Notes under the pieces: generated by a model
Told to the model about the DNA's origin: nothing
The model's database searches: none
What the model saw: the letters and a program-made list of their open reading frames with translations, nothing else
Shown here: positions 13,001 through 25,324 of the stretch, piece after piece
Numbering within the stretch: the stretch's first letter is position 1
Layout: each line of letters starts with the position of its first letter
Assembly (NCBI RefSeq): GCF_900496995.4
Contig: NC_044004.1
Coordinates: 80,111,538 to 80,175,537 of the forward strand
Length of the DNA: 64,000 bases
Source of the DNA: Aquila chrysaetos chrysaetos
Lineage: Eukaryota; Chordata; Aves; Accipitriformes; Accipitridae
Direction: 5' to 3'
Program-made: the position numbers and the translations under genes

Positions 13001-16000
13001 GCACTGGTTACAAATTGTCCCTCCCCTCCGCCCCTTTGACTGCCCGTACTATGATCCCTCACTCCTACTACATAGGAGAAACATCTGCAAAATGTGGGTA
13101 TGCTATTTCATGCTGTGAGTCACTGAAACATGTCTACTGTGTCCTCTCCCAACAGAAGCAATTGGGTTCACCTTGTGACTCCCACAAGAGGAAGCAGGGA
13201 AACTAGATTTTAGGTACCCAGGGAAAGTCCTCTTTGCCAGTTATCATTAACACTTACATGTCCAGCTACGACAAGTATGTAGTCTCTGTATTGTGGAGAA
13301 AGGAGAAGGGGGTAACATCATTGTTATTATTCACCTCAATCTTTACTCTCTTTAATTTCTCCAAACTTCTTCAAACTAGCAGAGATGCAATTTATGGCTG
13401 GTAATTTTAATGTACCCTATGATAATGGAAGGCAAAGATAGCTGTTAAATTAATAACCCTGAGCTTGAACAACTTATCTGCCATAGACACCAAGCGTGCT
13501 GCAGCTGGTGCTTTTTAAATGCCTTGCCTCTGGCAGTGAGCCACTTTACAGCACAAAATCAGTAGGAAACTTCACCTCTCTGATTTTGAAAATGCATACC
13601 TGAGGAAGCCGAATATGATGAAAGTAGCAGGAAAACCTCATGAAGAGTAGATTATACAACTAGAAGACATTTAGAAGTAAACGTTATTTTGTTGGCAGAA
13701 CTAGATGAGAAATCCTGCCTTTAGAGTATGAATGAGAGAAAGCTAACTGTGAAACTCAAATGGTTAAGTCAAGTGCATCCTTGACTGCTGCAACACTTAC
13801 ACATCAGTTTAAATGTTTTCTGAAGTGGGTACCTAAAGATTCGTCTGTTCACTTTCATAAGTCTTTTAGTTCTTAGATAGAGAATCTCTATGAATTACGT
13901 ACTTAAAGACTGTCTTCTTGCTCAGTATAGTATGTTTACATATGTGTCTCATTTATTTAATGCAACTGTAGCTAAAAATTCAGGGGAAATTAGAAATTTT
14001 CCACTAGTGGATTTGTGACAGGGATCCTTGCTTTAAATTGTCCTTATTCCACACACTTTTATGATTCAACCGCACCAAGCATATATAATGTCAGCTGATC
14101 TATTTGTAAAGCATTCTTTTTGCACAGGAAAATACTTAGGTAGCAGATAAGCAGCATACTATCTGTGACTGTATAAGCACATCAGAAATCTAACTGACTC
14201 ATTTGCAGTCTATACAGCCAAGTTTTCTTCACATAATACCAGAAGACTGGTGCGTGGCCAGAACATGTATCCTGGTAACGGAAACTAGTAGATTCGCTCA
14301 GGTCCTCAACTGAAGACATTTCAAAGGCTGTAATCTTCTAAATTTTCTTCCCACCTTTACCCAAACCTTAAAGTAAACACCACAGAATTTCTCCACCAGT
14401 TGATTCAGCCAGGCTCATTGCCAAGAAATGTTTCCTTAATGCCATTTTTTATTCAGATGGTAATATTAGAGTAATATCAGTGTATGTTTTGATGCTGTAT
14501 AAAGGAATATAAGTAGTCAGTTTTGTAGACACCTTAAAGCTTGGCTTAGAAAAGCATTAGCAAATCCACTTTGGGAACATTTTTGTAGTGAAGATAGAGA
14601 GACTTCATTAGCTATTACATAACATTATACATATTATGCCTAGAGTAAAACTCTACCATCAGGCTTCACATTTTGTGAAAAAATGTTGACACAGTTAGCG
14701 AAACCTATAATAAAATGTGTAAAATGTGACATATTTTCCCTTTCTAATCACCCTTGAAAAAATTGTGATATTTGATAAAAATGGTTGAAACTTCATTTTG
14801 ACTCATCTGAAGGTGTAGGTGTACTGGATTCAAACATTATTTAAAGTGAAACTTGTAGTTCCCAAACTCCACTTTCTAGATAGTGAGAAGCAATATTGCT
14901 AAGTTTAATGGTTGAACAGAAGGTATCTTTGGCATCCTGAGTATTTCTCCTTCCAGTATTTTTGTCATTCTTGATTATTAGCACAGAGGTACTTCTAATG
15001 CATAATATATTTAAATACTTTTAAATGTAACTTGCTGTAACTCTTTTCTCGGTTAGCTTTTGGTAATGTAGTAAAGGACAGGAATGTGTCTTGAGAAGTT
15101 TGATCCCTTCAAACATTACTGGTTTGAATCGCCACATGAGCCTTCTGATACATTCATTTAAGGTAATATTGTCCCCTCTGACTGTTTACTTGCCAGAATA
15201 TTGTATTCAGCTTTACATTTTATATTTCACACTGTAATATCAGAGAATAATTTTTTATTTGTACTTGGGTTGTAAAAGTGCATAGAGATCATATTGTTTT
15301 ATATTATTTTCTCCTCATATTTCCATGAAGCCTCAGCTGCCAGCTTCCTAGCACTATGTACATTACTTCTGAAGCTCAGTATACCTGCTAACAATCTCTT
15401 ATTTCAAAGCTTAAATTTCCAGTCATAACTCTAATTAATCTGCATTTTTTCCCAGTGTTATCCATCTGCAGATTATGAAAGCTGAGAGTTCTGATAGAGG
15501 ATAAAAGCATTAATAGTATTTATTTATATCTGCATGGGTACAATTTTTGGGCAGCTTTACTGAGAATACCAGCAAAGTTGCATTTTAATTGCAAGCAAAG
15601 CTCAAAGACTGAACTTTGAAGGACTGTAGAGTTATTTAGCACTGCTATCCCATATCTGTGTGATCAGGAAGGTTTCCTTTTCAGAATGAAAGTTACCTTC
15701 ATCTTTCTAACAGCAAGACTATTTAGAAATAATACTTGCCATTTTGTGGATTTTAGGACCTAAGTTTACACTGGTCAGCATTTGCCAGTAACAAGTACAC
15801 ATCTAAGAAAATGTCAAGGTAAATCACAATACACAAAGAAGTGGCAACTTCCCACAGATAAGAATTCAAGATCACAGTTCTCCTGTGAGAAAAAATTACT
15901 GGCTGTTTTCCCTTCTGAAAATCCATGTATTCACTTTTCCTTACAACAAATTCCCAGGCAACTAACTCATTGATATGTTAGATTTGATACGTCAAGTCTG

Positions 16001-16753
16001 TCAGCACTACTCATGTGACATACTCACCTCACAGAATTCACTGGTATGAGAAAACAGTTTTAAAATTATCTATACATTTTTTCTGATACTTTAAAGATTT
16101 GCAGGGAAAGAGTGATTACTCATACAATATTGTTTAACAAAAGAACATAGAACATTATAAGAAGTATTTACTTGCCTACTTTAAGAATAAAGGGAAAACT
16201 CGCAGTTTAACCATCTCAGCAATAGCCCATGATCTTTTCTGGCTTTGCTCTCTTCAGTGAACCTTAGAGAAATATTAAGACCACATGGGGTATTTCTGGT
16301 AGGCCATAGGAACTTCTTATTTCTGCTTAGGATCTAGTCACATGTATAGAAAGTGAACTACAGAAGTCAATAAAAATTACTTTATGTTTGGTAATTCTCA
16401 ATATTGTCTTGATGTGGTTTTCTTAATAACATTTAATATTACTACACTGAATCTTTTTTTTTCCCAGTCTGTTTGCAAGCTTAGCAGATTAAAAAGTAAT
16501 ATTAAAAAATCAAGTAAGTTCCCGTAAGTTGCTATCAGGGCTCAAAAAGGAAGTACAAACAGTTATTTCCCTCCATCACAAGCTGTATGTGTATGTGTCT
16601 TCCTATCCAAGATCCTATCTGGAATAAAGGAGGAGAGTGGTCAGAAAGGGAAAGAAGTACAGCAACTCCATACTGAAGGAAAATTACAATGAAAAATGAG
16701 GAAATGGCAACAGATGGAGACAACCGCTGTTACAGACCCATTTTTACTGCCCT
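10023..16753. other. Non-coding stretch with minor old repeats
   Basis: No gene is visible. A short AGAAAGAAAGAAAGAAA run lies at about 12092-12108. Two places carry words typical of an ancient amniote repeat, GAATCAGGCCC at about 12186-12196 and GGGCCTGATCCTGCAAAA at about 12543-12560. They are reverse-complement-like to each other and could be ends of related old palindromic elements, but their borders cannot be set. The 71-codon frame at 12991-13206 shows no recognisable domain. Confidence 0.45.
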
Positions 16754-16773
16754 CCCCCCCCCCCCCCCCCCCC
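16754..16773. repeat. C20 homopolymer tract
   Basis: Twenty consecutive C follow a short CCCT lead-in. Such runs are prone to slippage and assembly error, so the exact length is uncertain. On the minus strand it is a G20 run. Confidence 0.9.
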
Positions 16774-17202
16774 GAATATTTATTGCTCACCTGCTGGCTA
16801 GAAAGGTAAGCATTTCATTCAAGGCCTAAAATGAAGTGGGGGGCGGGGAAGGGAAAAACAGATTTATAAATACTTTTACAAGTATTTTTCCTAGTGCTCA
16901 GAAACCAAAAAGAAACATGGACTTAAATTTACGTTTTCCTCAATTCCTTCTATTTCTACTTTTTCGATAAGAAACCAAAAGGGAAGTGCATTACTTTGTC
17001 CCTTAGAGCTATGACATACCCATCATTTTAAGGGAAATAATTTATTTCAGTCATTGAATGAGCAAAGGGATGAATGAATCAATCAAACTTTTTCCAAGCA
17101 ACAGTAACCAATATATTGTTGACTTAAACCTTGTTTTCAGTATAAAATGCAGCCTAAAGAAACTTAGTTTTTAAAGAAAAACTAGTAATGAAACACAAAT
17201 CT

Positions 17203-17244
17203 GTGATTTGAAGCTTTACTCCAGTGGTTTGAAGCTTTACTCAT
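17203..17244. repeat. Two-copy 21-bp tandem repeat
   Basis: Units at 17203-17223 and 17224-17244 share the 15-base core TTTGAAGCTTTACTC. They differ at two positions. This is a simple local duplication. Confidence 0.85.
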
Positions 17245-17445
17245 TTTGTACCCAAGAAATAAATATAATTCAGGTAAGTCCACATTTGAAATTCTACCTG
17301 TCAAACTGTGATGTTAGTCTGGCCTCTGTTTTTGTACTTGTAAGTCTGGTAAGGAAATGCCACGGTATGGAAGAAAACTGCTATGCAGTTTAATTAGTGG
17401 TTTCATAAGCCGCAAATGTTTACTGTGTATGCATATTAATATTCT

Positions 17446-18283
17446 TCAATGTCTCATTGACTGTTCTGTGAAGGATAAAGTCTTGAAGCCATTAGAAAAC
17501 TGGTTCCTCTGCTCAGAACCTGGAAATATCCAAGGAAAGGCCTCCTCAGAGTTCTTGGAAAACTTAATCCAGCCTAAGTAACCTGTGATCTGGGAGGACT
17601 TGTACTCAAAGTGGACATCCTTTTTCCGTGCTGGTGATGCACTTGGAGCTGCTGACACAACTGCAGACTATCAGAACTGCTCAATGGAACTGGAAGGAAA
17701 ATCAAGAGTTTCAGAGAATTGACCTGTATCACTCCTTCAAAGAAAGCACTGGAGAATTCCTCTGTTTCTACTGAGAATACTGTCTGAAGACTGAAAAACT
17801 GTCCACAGAGGAATGAAGACCTGAAATCAACTGTGAATAATATTCTGATTTCCAAGCTCTTGTGAGACCTCTATATGACTATATGTTTGGAATCTTTTTT
17901 GAAGGCCACTTTTTAGCTACAACATCTTGTAGTGCCCTCAGTCTCAAATAATATTATTTATATACCATCTCAACCAACAGATTCTGCTTTAACTACCACT
18001 GAAATGCAAAAATAGTTAAGTCTGCATTGTTGACTGTACCAGCAAAAATTGCCCTACATATTGAACTATTTCATATCTAAATATGATTTTATCATATGTA
18101 CTTAGATGTTGGTGATTGGGCCAATAAGAAGGATGTCATATTGTAGCTAAATAAATATATCTAAATTAGTACTTTTAATTGTCTAAGATAAATAGCAACC
18201 AGACTTGTGATAATTGGGGTGAAGAACAGAGATTTTGCACTTTCTAGGATGAATGTACATACAATCTTTCAAGGATCAATAAA
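17446..18283 (+). pseudogene. Coding-like broken segment with poly(A) signal
   Basis: Unlike its surroundings, this segment is richer in G+C and translates in a plausible protein-like way, but only with breaks. One plus-strand frame reads into SSEFLENLIQPK and stops at 17579. The same frame resumes as FFRAGDALGAADTTADYQN and stops near 17721. A neighbouring frame then carries CITPSKKALENSSVSTENT and, after another stop, NEDLKSTVNNILISKLL. An AATAAA signal follows at 18278-18283. This fits a decayed terminal exon or an old processed pseudogene with its 3' untranslated region. I see no poly(A) tail or target duplication, and I do not recognise the parent gene. A non-coding RNA exon is also possible. 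The composition could still be chance. Confidence 0.22.
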
Positions 18284-20451
18284 GTCAGAAAATCTGCCAC
18301 AATGCTTACTGCATTTTATGCAGAATAAGCTTCTCAACTGCTTATACTGCTCTTATCTGGTCTTTCAGATATAAAACATAAGACAAATGGAGGAAGCAAA
18401 ACCAATTCTAGCATAACATGAAAGAGCAGAATTCTTAAAACATTTTTTGTATCTATAAAATGCATACACTATCATAAAGTGACACAATAACATCTACATA
18501 AACAATAGTTACCTGTGTTAATTAGATGGCAGTGACATAAACCCAAACAAGTTTGGGTTTTTTTTCTTTTAAATTCACCAGTAGAACTTCTGTAGCATAG
18601 AAGAAATTATGTGTAGCCAAAGGGAGCATATTTCTGCTTTCTTTTCTATGCTGCTCACCACGGAAATACCAAATATTTCAAATGGTTTTCTGTTATTACA
18701 GTTGAAAAAGTAATAATCTTTGCTAGATCATTTTCAAGACAGCAATAAAGCTGCATTAGGAATATTTCAAAATGCAATATTGGTATACTGTCAGTGATTT
18801 TAATTTTATAACAAGCATTTTTTTGCATTTGCATCATCAGCATCATTTGCAATTGCTAATGTTGCTTGTTCACAAATTAATACAAAATTGATTATTTGCT
18901 TCCAGCTAACTACCCAGATAATACGCTGCATATCATGAAGTACATAAATCATCATTTGATGTGGAAGATATTTAAAAATATTTTGATAATTTCTATTCAT
19001 CTGCAAAAAAGTGTTAACAACTCTAGAATACTGTACCAGGTTTAGAAATAATGGAAACATATATATCCTCATAAAATCATTCTCTCTAAATGCTGAAGTA
19101 AAAAGGATTTGAAAATGTGTCCAAGCTATTAGTAGCTCCTTTTGTAACTTTGAGAATGGCTTAATATGCAACTGAGTCATAATTTTTGAAAGTATACCAG
19201 AACGAGCAAGATAAAATTGGAAAGACATTTTCAGGCTCAATATTACTTATGCTTTTCTTCCACTATTTGAAAAATAATCAAAAGAAACTGATCATGTATG
19301 TGCTTAAGTTCATGACACAACACATTAACTGGAGAATAAACCACAATAAGGAATCAGACATGTTATCCAAATGAAAATTCAGATCTAAAAATGTAACATA
19401 GTAGAAAGCAGAAATAGACACAGATTCTATTAAGTGGTAAATATTGTTTTGCAAATAACTGATTTCATATTCTGATTTCAAGAAATGAAATTATCCCATT
19501 CCAAATTCAGCCACTTTCTCTGGAATAAGTATTGATTTCTCAGAAAACTGTAACTGTTAATGAGCACTGAATGCTGACAAGAGATTTTTCTTTATGAGGA
19601 ACATTAAGAAGAAATTCAGATGAGTGTGTCCATGCTTATATAAGGAAATCTTTCAATATTCTTTTCTTAAAGCCAAATTTTTCTAATATTTCATGATTGT
19701 GAATGAATTTATTCATTCCTATCTTAGATGCAACATCTTGAGAAATATTTACCATGGATGAATAGATTTGGACACCAAAATTAGTCTTCCATGACCTTCA
19801 TTAAAGTGAGAGTTAATTTCAACACTTTTTTAAAAGTATTGCTTGAGTGGTAATTTTAATACAGTTTGAGAATATCTGTCTACCCAAACATTGCCAGTTT
19901 AACATACTATATGATTTTTAAGACATAAATCTATGCCTTCTTGTCTTCTGACTTACAGAGGAAAGGTGAATTTGCTAATGTGTGTCAGACAACTGGTCCA
20001 TCTAGTAACTGATTGTCCTCTTGGCAAAGTCTGACTTCAGGGGAGAAGAACTGTAATATACAGAGCATTAGACATAAGCAGGAAATAGCACAAACCAAAG
20101 CTCAATTACTCCACCAATAGTTCCAGTAAACTTTTTATAGTTTAGATACCACATAATTTCTTGTCTGTGAAGTCCTTATTAGAAAGAATAGGAAGTAACA
20201 TTAGGCTGCTCACTTATCCAAGTGATGGATTACCCTGTGTTGGCTACAATACTTGCTACCGAGTCCACAGCTTTGCTTCTATCTATCTTGAAAAGGTATA
20301 AATGTCCCTGCTAAGTCCTATGATCCACTATCAAGGTCTATATAGGGCATAAAGAAAGAAGGATGATGACTTCCTTGATGGGAGGCTCATCATCTACCTC
20401 AAAGAAACCTGTGAAATGCTAGTAGGGAAGGAATTTCTTCTTGCTCTCTGA
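18284..20451. other. A+T-rich non-coding stretch
   Basis: No gene is seen. A perfect 10-base inverted repeat (AAACCCAAAC, two-base loop, GTTTGGGTTT) lies at 18539-18560 and is followed by a T run. A 144-codon minus-strand frame at 18806-19240 uses a non-ATG-biased, A+T-driven composition (many I, F, N, M, L) and shows no known domain. Confidence 0.5.
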
Positions 20452-20456
20452 CCCTC
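20452..20456. repeat. Target-site duplication CCCTC, left copy
   Basis: CCCTC directly before the LTR at 20457 is repeated exactly at 21029-21033 directly after it. Five bases is the usual duplication length of ERVL-type integration. Confidence 0.85.
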
Positions 20457-21028
20457 TGTCGTGGTTTAACCCCAGCCAGCAACTAAGCACCACGCAGCCG
20501 CTTACTCACTCCCCCCCCCACCCAGTGGGATGGGGGAGAAAATCGGGAAAAAGAAGCAAAACCCACGGGTTGAGATAAGAACAGTTTAATAGAACAGAAA
20601 AGAAGAAACTAATAATGATAACACTAATAAAATGACAACAGCAATAATGAAAGGATTGGAATGTACAAATGATGCGCAGTGCAATTGCTCACCACCCGCC
20701 GACCGGCACCCGGCTAGTCCCTGAGCCACGATCCCCCGCCCCCACTTCCCAGTTCCTATACTAGAGATGTCCCATGGTATGGAATATCCCGTTGGCCAGT
20801 TTGGGTCAGCTGCCCTGGCTGTGTCCTGTGCCAACTTCTTGTGCCCCTCCAGCTTTCTCGCTGGCTGGGCGTGAGAAGCTGAAAAATCCTTGACATTAGC
20901 CTAAACACTACTTAGCAACAACTGAAACCATCAGTGTTATCAACATTCTTCACATACTGAACTCAAAACATAGCACCGTACCAGCTACTAGGAAGACAGT
21001 TAACTCTATCCCAGCTGAAACTAGGACA
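20457..21028 (-). mobile_element. Solo LTR, ERVL-like, 572 bp
   Basis: The element begins TGTCGTGGTTTAACCCCAGC and ends CTAGGACA on the plus strand, so it has TG...CA termini. It is bounded by a perfect 5-bp duplication, CCCTC. On the minus strand it reads from TGTCCTAGTTTCAGCTGGGA to GGGTTAAACCACGACA, which I recognise as a common avian LTR layout. An ATTAAA poly(A)-type word lies at 20585-20590 (minus), followed by the typical CTTATCTCAACCC stretch. The TATA region seen in the sister copy at 61.7 kb is mutated here to TATAGGAA near 20753-20760. There is no internal gag-pol sequence, so it arose by recombination between two LTRs. The 82-codon frame inside it is an artefact. The 5-bp duplication points to ERVL, but the exact family name cannot be set without a repeat library. 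Confidence 0.93.
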
Positions 21029-21033
21029 CCCTC

Positions 21034-23555
21034 AATAGGCAATTAGCTTTTACTCTTTAAAATTATAGTATGTTCCTTACTTCAGTTTACATAGCTTCAA
21101 ATGTTAATTATTGGTCATAAAATTGCCCTTTTAAAAATTGCACATATGTATTTCATACGATGAACTTCTGCATCTTCGATTTAAACAGATGGACTCTAAG
21201 CAATATAGTAACCTATTTGTTTTTAAATATTATACCTTTAATTTTGAAAATTTCAGTCTCATATTTAGGGATAAAATGTCTATACCAGTATCGATGGCAT
21301 AAGAGCATCAGGTTAGGGTTTTGCTAACAGTTATTTTGTCTAGAGTCCCACCGTAGTCAAGTCTGATGCATGCAAATTACAAATACACTGCTGCTCTGAA
21401 TCGTCTCTGATATTGTTCCCAAATCATAGAACATTATCTGAGCACTATCAGAGTGCTCTGCAGCTCTTTTAAGTCCTGTCTATATGCAAATATTTTTTTT
21501 TCTCAACTGGCAACTGCCATACTGAGCAGGACACAGGTCCTCATAGTGTGATCTAAGTTGATATGGCTATTTGCATACCACTATGCATGTATTTTCATAT
21601 GGAGATGGATGGCAGGATCCTCCTCTCTGAAGTGAGCAAAGCCATACTAATTTACAACAGACCAGGAGTTGGCTCTTAACATACTTAGTTTCTCCTTACT
21701 TGGTTTATTTGTTGAAGGCTCAATAACTCTAATATCTTCTGAAAATGAAAATGCACATCTAGCCATAATAGAACAACTTGAACATTGTTATTATAGCTGA
21801 GATGACATATTCAGCAAGATCAATGTTCATATTAAGATATTTGTTAATGAAACACCTAGACATATGGCTAATTTATGCTTCACAGACAACTCGGTAGGCT
21901 AGCTACTGTGACTGTCATAAAATATATAGTTGTCCAATTTATCTGGCTAGATTAAAATCGTGAGCTCATAGCACATCAGTGACAGCTTTATACTTACTCT
22001 GTTGGTCTGCACAGCAAAGATAGAAAATGCTATTTCACTAACTCCCTTATTTAATTAAATAAAGGAAAAAGAAAAACAAGTGGAGCTGTTATAAGCGTAT
22101 CAATCCCACTTGACTTACAGAACTTTGACGATAAGTCAAATTCAGTGCTAAGCACATCAGAACTTGGTAAACCATTGAAAGAATCAAATTGGCTGACTAG
22201 CATCCCAGTGGGCAGATTAATCTATGTGAACTCTCCTGTTGAATGTGCACTGCTCAACACTCCATAAAATACTGTTTTTCATAGTATAAGACACCTACGT
22301 GATTTTTATAATTAAAAGTATTTTTAATAATCTCTTCCTCAGCTAGAAGGACCTACAGTCAAAATATCAGCTTTAATCTTATTTTCATAGCAGGCATCTT
22401 CTTAAAAAAGATTCTACGTACAGTGATACAGCACTAAATTTGTTTCTGTTAAAGAGGTAGGGAGATTATACTGAAAGCAAAAGTGACTAAGCTGGTTTTT
22501 GTTACAGGTCTTTAGCTTTCCGTGATATTTAATTCATAGATCCAGCAAACATACACATGCCAGCAATGAACACAGAGCAACCACAACCTAGAGAAGACTG
22601 GAGAAGATGAATATTTACAGTGTGTGAAGAAAGCCAAGTAAAACCTTAACTCAGTCACACAGGCTCATTAGTAAAATATTTCAAGGGAGTATCTCACCGT
22701 AGCAACTCTTAGAACATTTATTCCAGATGTTCCCCTATTGTCCCAGAGTAGCTGTATTTGGGTCATTATTTCTACCTCAGCATTCTCTTACAAAGACTCC
22801 TTTCAGTTGCAGTACACAGTTGATGTGTATTGCTGAAGAGTTCCTATGATCTGTCCTGTAGGTAATACCTAGTCAGAGGCAGGCAACCCAGAAGCAAAAT
22901 ATGGCCAAATGAGGTGGCCTCTGTAGGCTTAGGCAGAGCTGGAGCATGGATATGAGTGAATGACACTACCAGGCTGCTGGCTATTTTCAGGAGGCACTCT
23001 GTCACCACCTTTGCTCTTTTCTCTCACCGGAGACAAAGGATTCACTGAAGAGGATAAAAATAAATGCAAATTTGTATGTTCTGATACTAGAACCTCCAAA
23101 CCCTGAGCAGCGCTGGTATATTCTACCTTATAACAGAGAATTTGTATCTGAGTTCAGAGACCATGGGACCCCTAAGCAAAGGCAACTCACTCCATCAGTG
23201 AGCCTAATAAAATCTGTTGAGGTCAGGAAGATTTCTAAAAAATCTTACTAAAACTCTGAAGGCCATTAACCCTTGTTAATGGCAGAAATTTGAGCTCTGT
23301 GACTATGGGACAGTACCACATATTCACCTAGCCAGTCCATCTAGATGCTGGTGTTTCTCAAAGTACAGTTTCCTAGGGATGGAAATGTTCACCTGCTCCA
23401 GAGTCAAGGATTTTGGAGGGGGGTGGAGGGTGGGGAAAAAAAAAAGTGTAAAGACTTTCAAGACTCCAGCTTCAAAGGAAATAGTGTGGATTAGAATGTG
23501 GTCATTTTGGGATAAACTGCCCAGAATTATAGATTTTGGGAGCAACCTGCCTGCT
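21034..23555. other. Non-coding stretch, nothing distinctive
   Basis: No gene, mobile element or strong repeat is seen. Short homopurine words (GGAGGGGGGTGGAGGGTGGG near 23415-23434) followed by an A run are the only local composition change. Confidence 0.5.
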
Positions 23556-23629
23556 CAGTGACATTGGTATTCTTGTCAGCTTCTCTGCCAATAGCAGCAG
23601 TAAAACTGACAAGAATACCAATGAAGCTG
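23556..23629. repeat. Perfect 18-bp inverted repeat (hairpin)
   Basis: Left arm 23562-23579 (CATTGGTATTCTTGTCAG) and right arm 23606-23623 (CTGACAAGAATACCAATG) are exact reverse complements, separated by a 26-base loop. After a 2-by-2 internal mismatch, four more pairs form outside (23556-23559 with 23626-23629, one of them G-T). The whole 74-base fold is close to the size of a microRNA precursor, with about 22 pairs. It could instead be the remnant of a palindromic element or of a local inverted duplication. No element ends or target duplication were found. Structure is seen directly. Function is unknown, and either strand could be transcribed. Confidence 0.9.
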
Positions 23630-24893
23630 CAGGGTCTGCTTCATTACATGTTTTGGTATTTCTAAAATGAAATTCTACCTGCTCTCAGTTAATAGGAAAA
23701 TTTGAAATTGCAACTTTAAGATCTAGACCAAAATCAAAATTAGGAAAAATCTAAATTTTCTAAACAGTAATCCTGTTTCATCTGATAGCTTTATTATTCA
23801 CATCAAAAAGATCTGCGGAAACAGCAAGAACAAATTTTCATTTCGTCCTGCCATAGGGCTAGGTAGAGTTGCAAGTTCTGAAGTCATGTTCTTGTCCGCA
23901 TGCTAAACAGAACAATTTATCAGTATCAACAAGAAATCACCTTGAGAAGCAAAAGAAAATAAACTGATAAGTAATACCTACTCCTAAAATATGAGCTCTC
24001 TGCATAAATATTTCTGTAACATTTCACATTTATAGGGTAAACAATTTGTCTGCTTGTTTTGAATCATGTTATACTTGGCTTTTGCTCTTACTTAGTATGA
24101 ATGATAAATACAGAGATAACATTCATAAAGCTTGTAATGTGCATTCTGGTTTAGTTTTCTTTATCCCCCCACCATGATCATTATTTCCATTGGGTTTTTT
24201 TCAGATTTATTTTACAAGCTAATTCTAACTGTTCCTTAATGACAGTTTAATTTCTTGAACTGTAGCACCCCATTTTTATTTGGCCAAATGCCAGCATACA
24301 TTTAAACTTTCTGAAGGTGAACTACATATGAATTCAATACTGGTATATAATCTTGTTGATACCTGTTGTCATTTACATTACAATTTCTTTCATCTTTTCA
24401 CCCTCATCTCTTGAATCAAATACAACTTTTCAGGTCTCTACTGCCCATCAAACAGATATCTCAGGGCAGTTTTCCAGCTCACCTTGTTGAACTAGAAAAA
24501 AAATATTTGGGAAGAGAAATAGAAATCTAAATAAACCCACAAATTTCACTATTTTAAGTACAATGCTTCCATTGTTTTTAGTAACAAAATCAGTACTGAT
24601 TTCACTAATAACCAAATCTTAGTAAATGCCGAACCACAGAAATGTAAAGTTAAAAACCATGTTAGTGTCACGAGCTCCTCTGTCTTCTTCATCGTATTAT
24701 TTTTATAATTAGATACAAATGCCCATCCTGTGAACCACCACAAGCAAACTCAGAGGTAGCTCAGTGGACAAAGTAGACAGCAACTTCAGGCAGCAGGCTC
24801 AAAGCGAGGCAGACAGCTTGCTTTCCCTAGCCCTCTGGAAATGGGGAATTGACTGCCTTAGCCTGAACAGTCTTCTTATAGAGACCTTCTTAC
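23630..24893. other. A+T-rich non-coding stretch
   Basis: No feature beyond short homopolymers. A box-A-like word, TAGCTCAGTGG, occurs at 24757-24767 but no tRNA fold or convincing box B follows it. Confidence 0.5.
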
Positions 24894-25151
24894 CTATATC
24901 CTCCTACAGACATCTTAAGACAGCCATATGTGCAGAAAGGACCTGCTCCTACTAGAGAAGGAGGGAAGGCCAAGGTGTGTGCATGAGGATTTTTCCACTT
25001 GCAATAGCCACAACACTCATAATCAATACTTGGCAACCCAGAAATAACATGACCAGTAAACTCAGCTTTCAAAAGCCGTTTCTTTGCATCTGCCCCTAGC
25101 CCTATCCTTTCTTCTGTAGTTGGAACATCATCTGGTACCACCACAAAATTG
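24894..25151 (-). CDS. Candidate internal exon, unknown product
   Basis: A minus-strand frame open over at least 24890-25180 contains a stretch that reads like genuine protein, DDVPTTEERIGLGADAKKR, with a balanced charged composition unusual for this A+T-rich DNA. It is flanked by a pyrimidine-rich CCTTCTCAG acceptor ending at 25152 and a consensus donor ATATAG|GTAAGA at 24894/24893. The implied exon is 258 nt, exactly 86 codons, and keeps the reading frame. The C-terminal half is rich in C and G and less convincing. I do not recognise the protein. It could be a real exon of a minus-strand gene, a dead exon, or chance. If the CpG island at 58 kb drives a minus-strand transcript, this would lie downstream of it. 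Confidence 0.22.
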
Positions 25152-25305
25152 CTGAGAAGGACTGAGGTGGATTTGAGCAAATTTCTACAGCAAAACCGGC
25201 TCTCTGATTAAAGCTAGATTCTACCTTTGTGTGTTTGTCTATGTAAGGGAAAGATTTCAGGAGAGGGTCTGTGAATTATTACACGCCCAATATTACAGAA
25301 TATAT

Positions 25306-25324
25306 CCCCCCCCCCCCCCCCCCC
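25306..25324. repeat. C19 homopolymer tract
   Basis: Nineteen C in a row, then GCACAG. It resembles the C20 run at 16754. The length should be treated as approximate. A mirror-type G-rich run (GGGGCG then eleven G) lies at 25911-25926. Confidence 0.9.

Noticed and set aside
18539..18560. Hairpin followed by a T run, like a bacterial terminator
   Set aside because: The window is vertebrate nuclear DNA, where such terminators do not operate. A 10-bp inverted repeat before T runs can arise by chance.
18806..19240. 144-codon minus-strand frame
   Set aside because: Rich in I, F, N, M and L with no recognisable motif. The length is within chance for a 64-kb A+T-rich window searched in six frames.
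24757..24810. tRNA-like box A (TAGCTCAGTGG)
   Set aside because: No acceptor-stem pairing and no proper box B follows, so neither a tRNA nor a tRNA-derived SINE can be supported.
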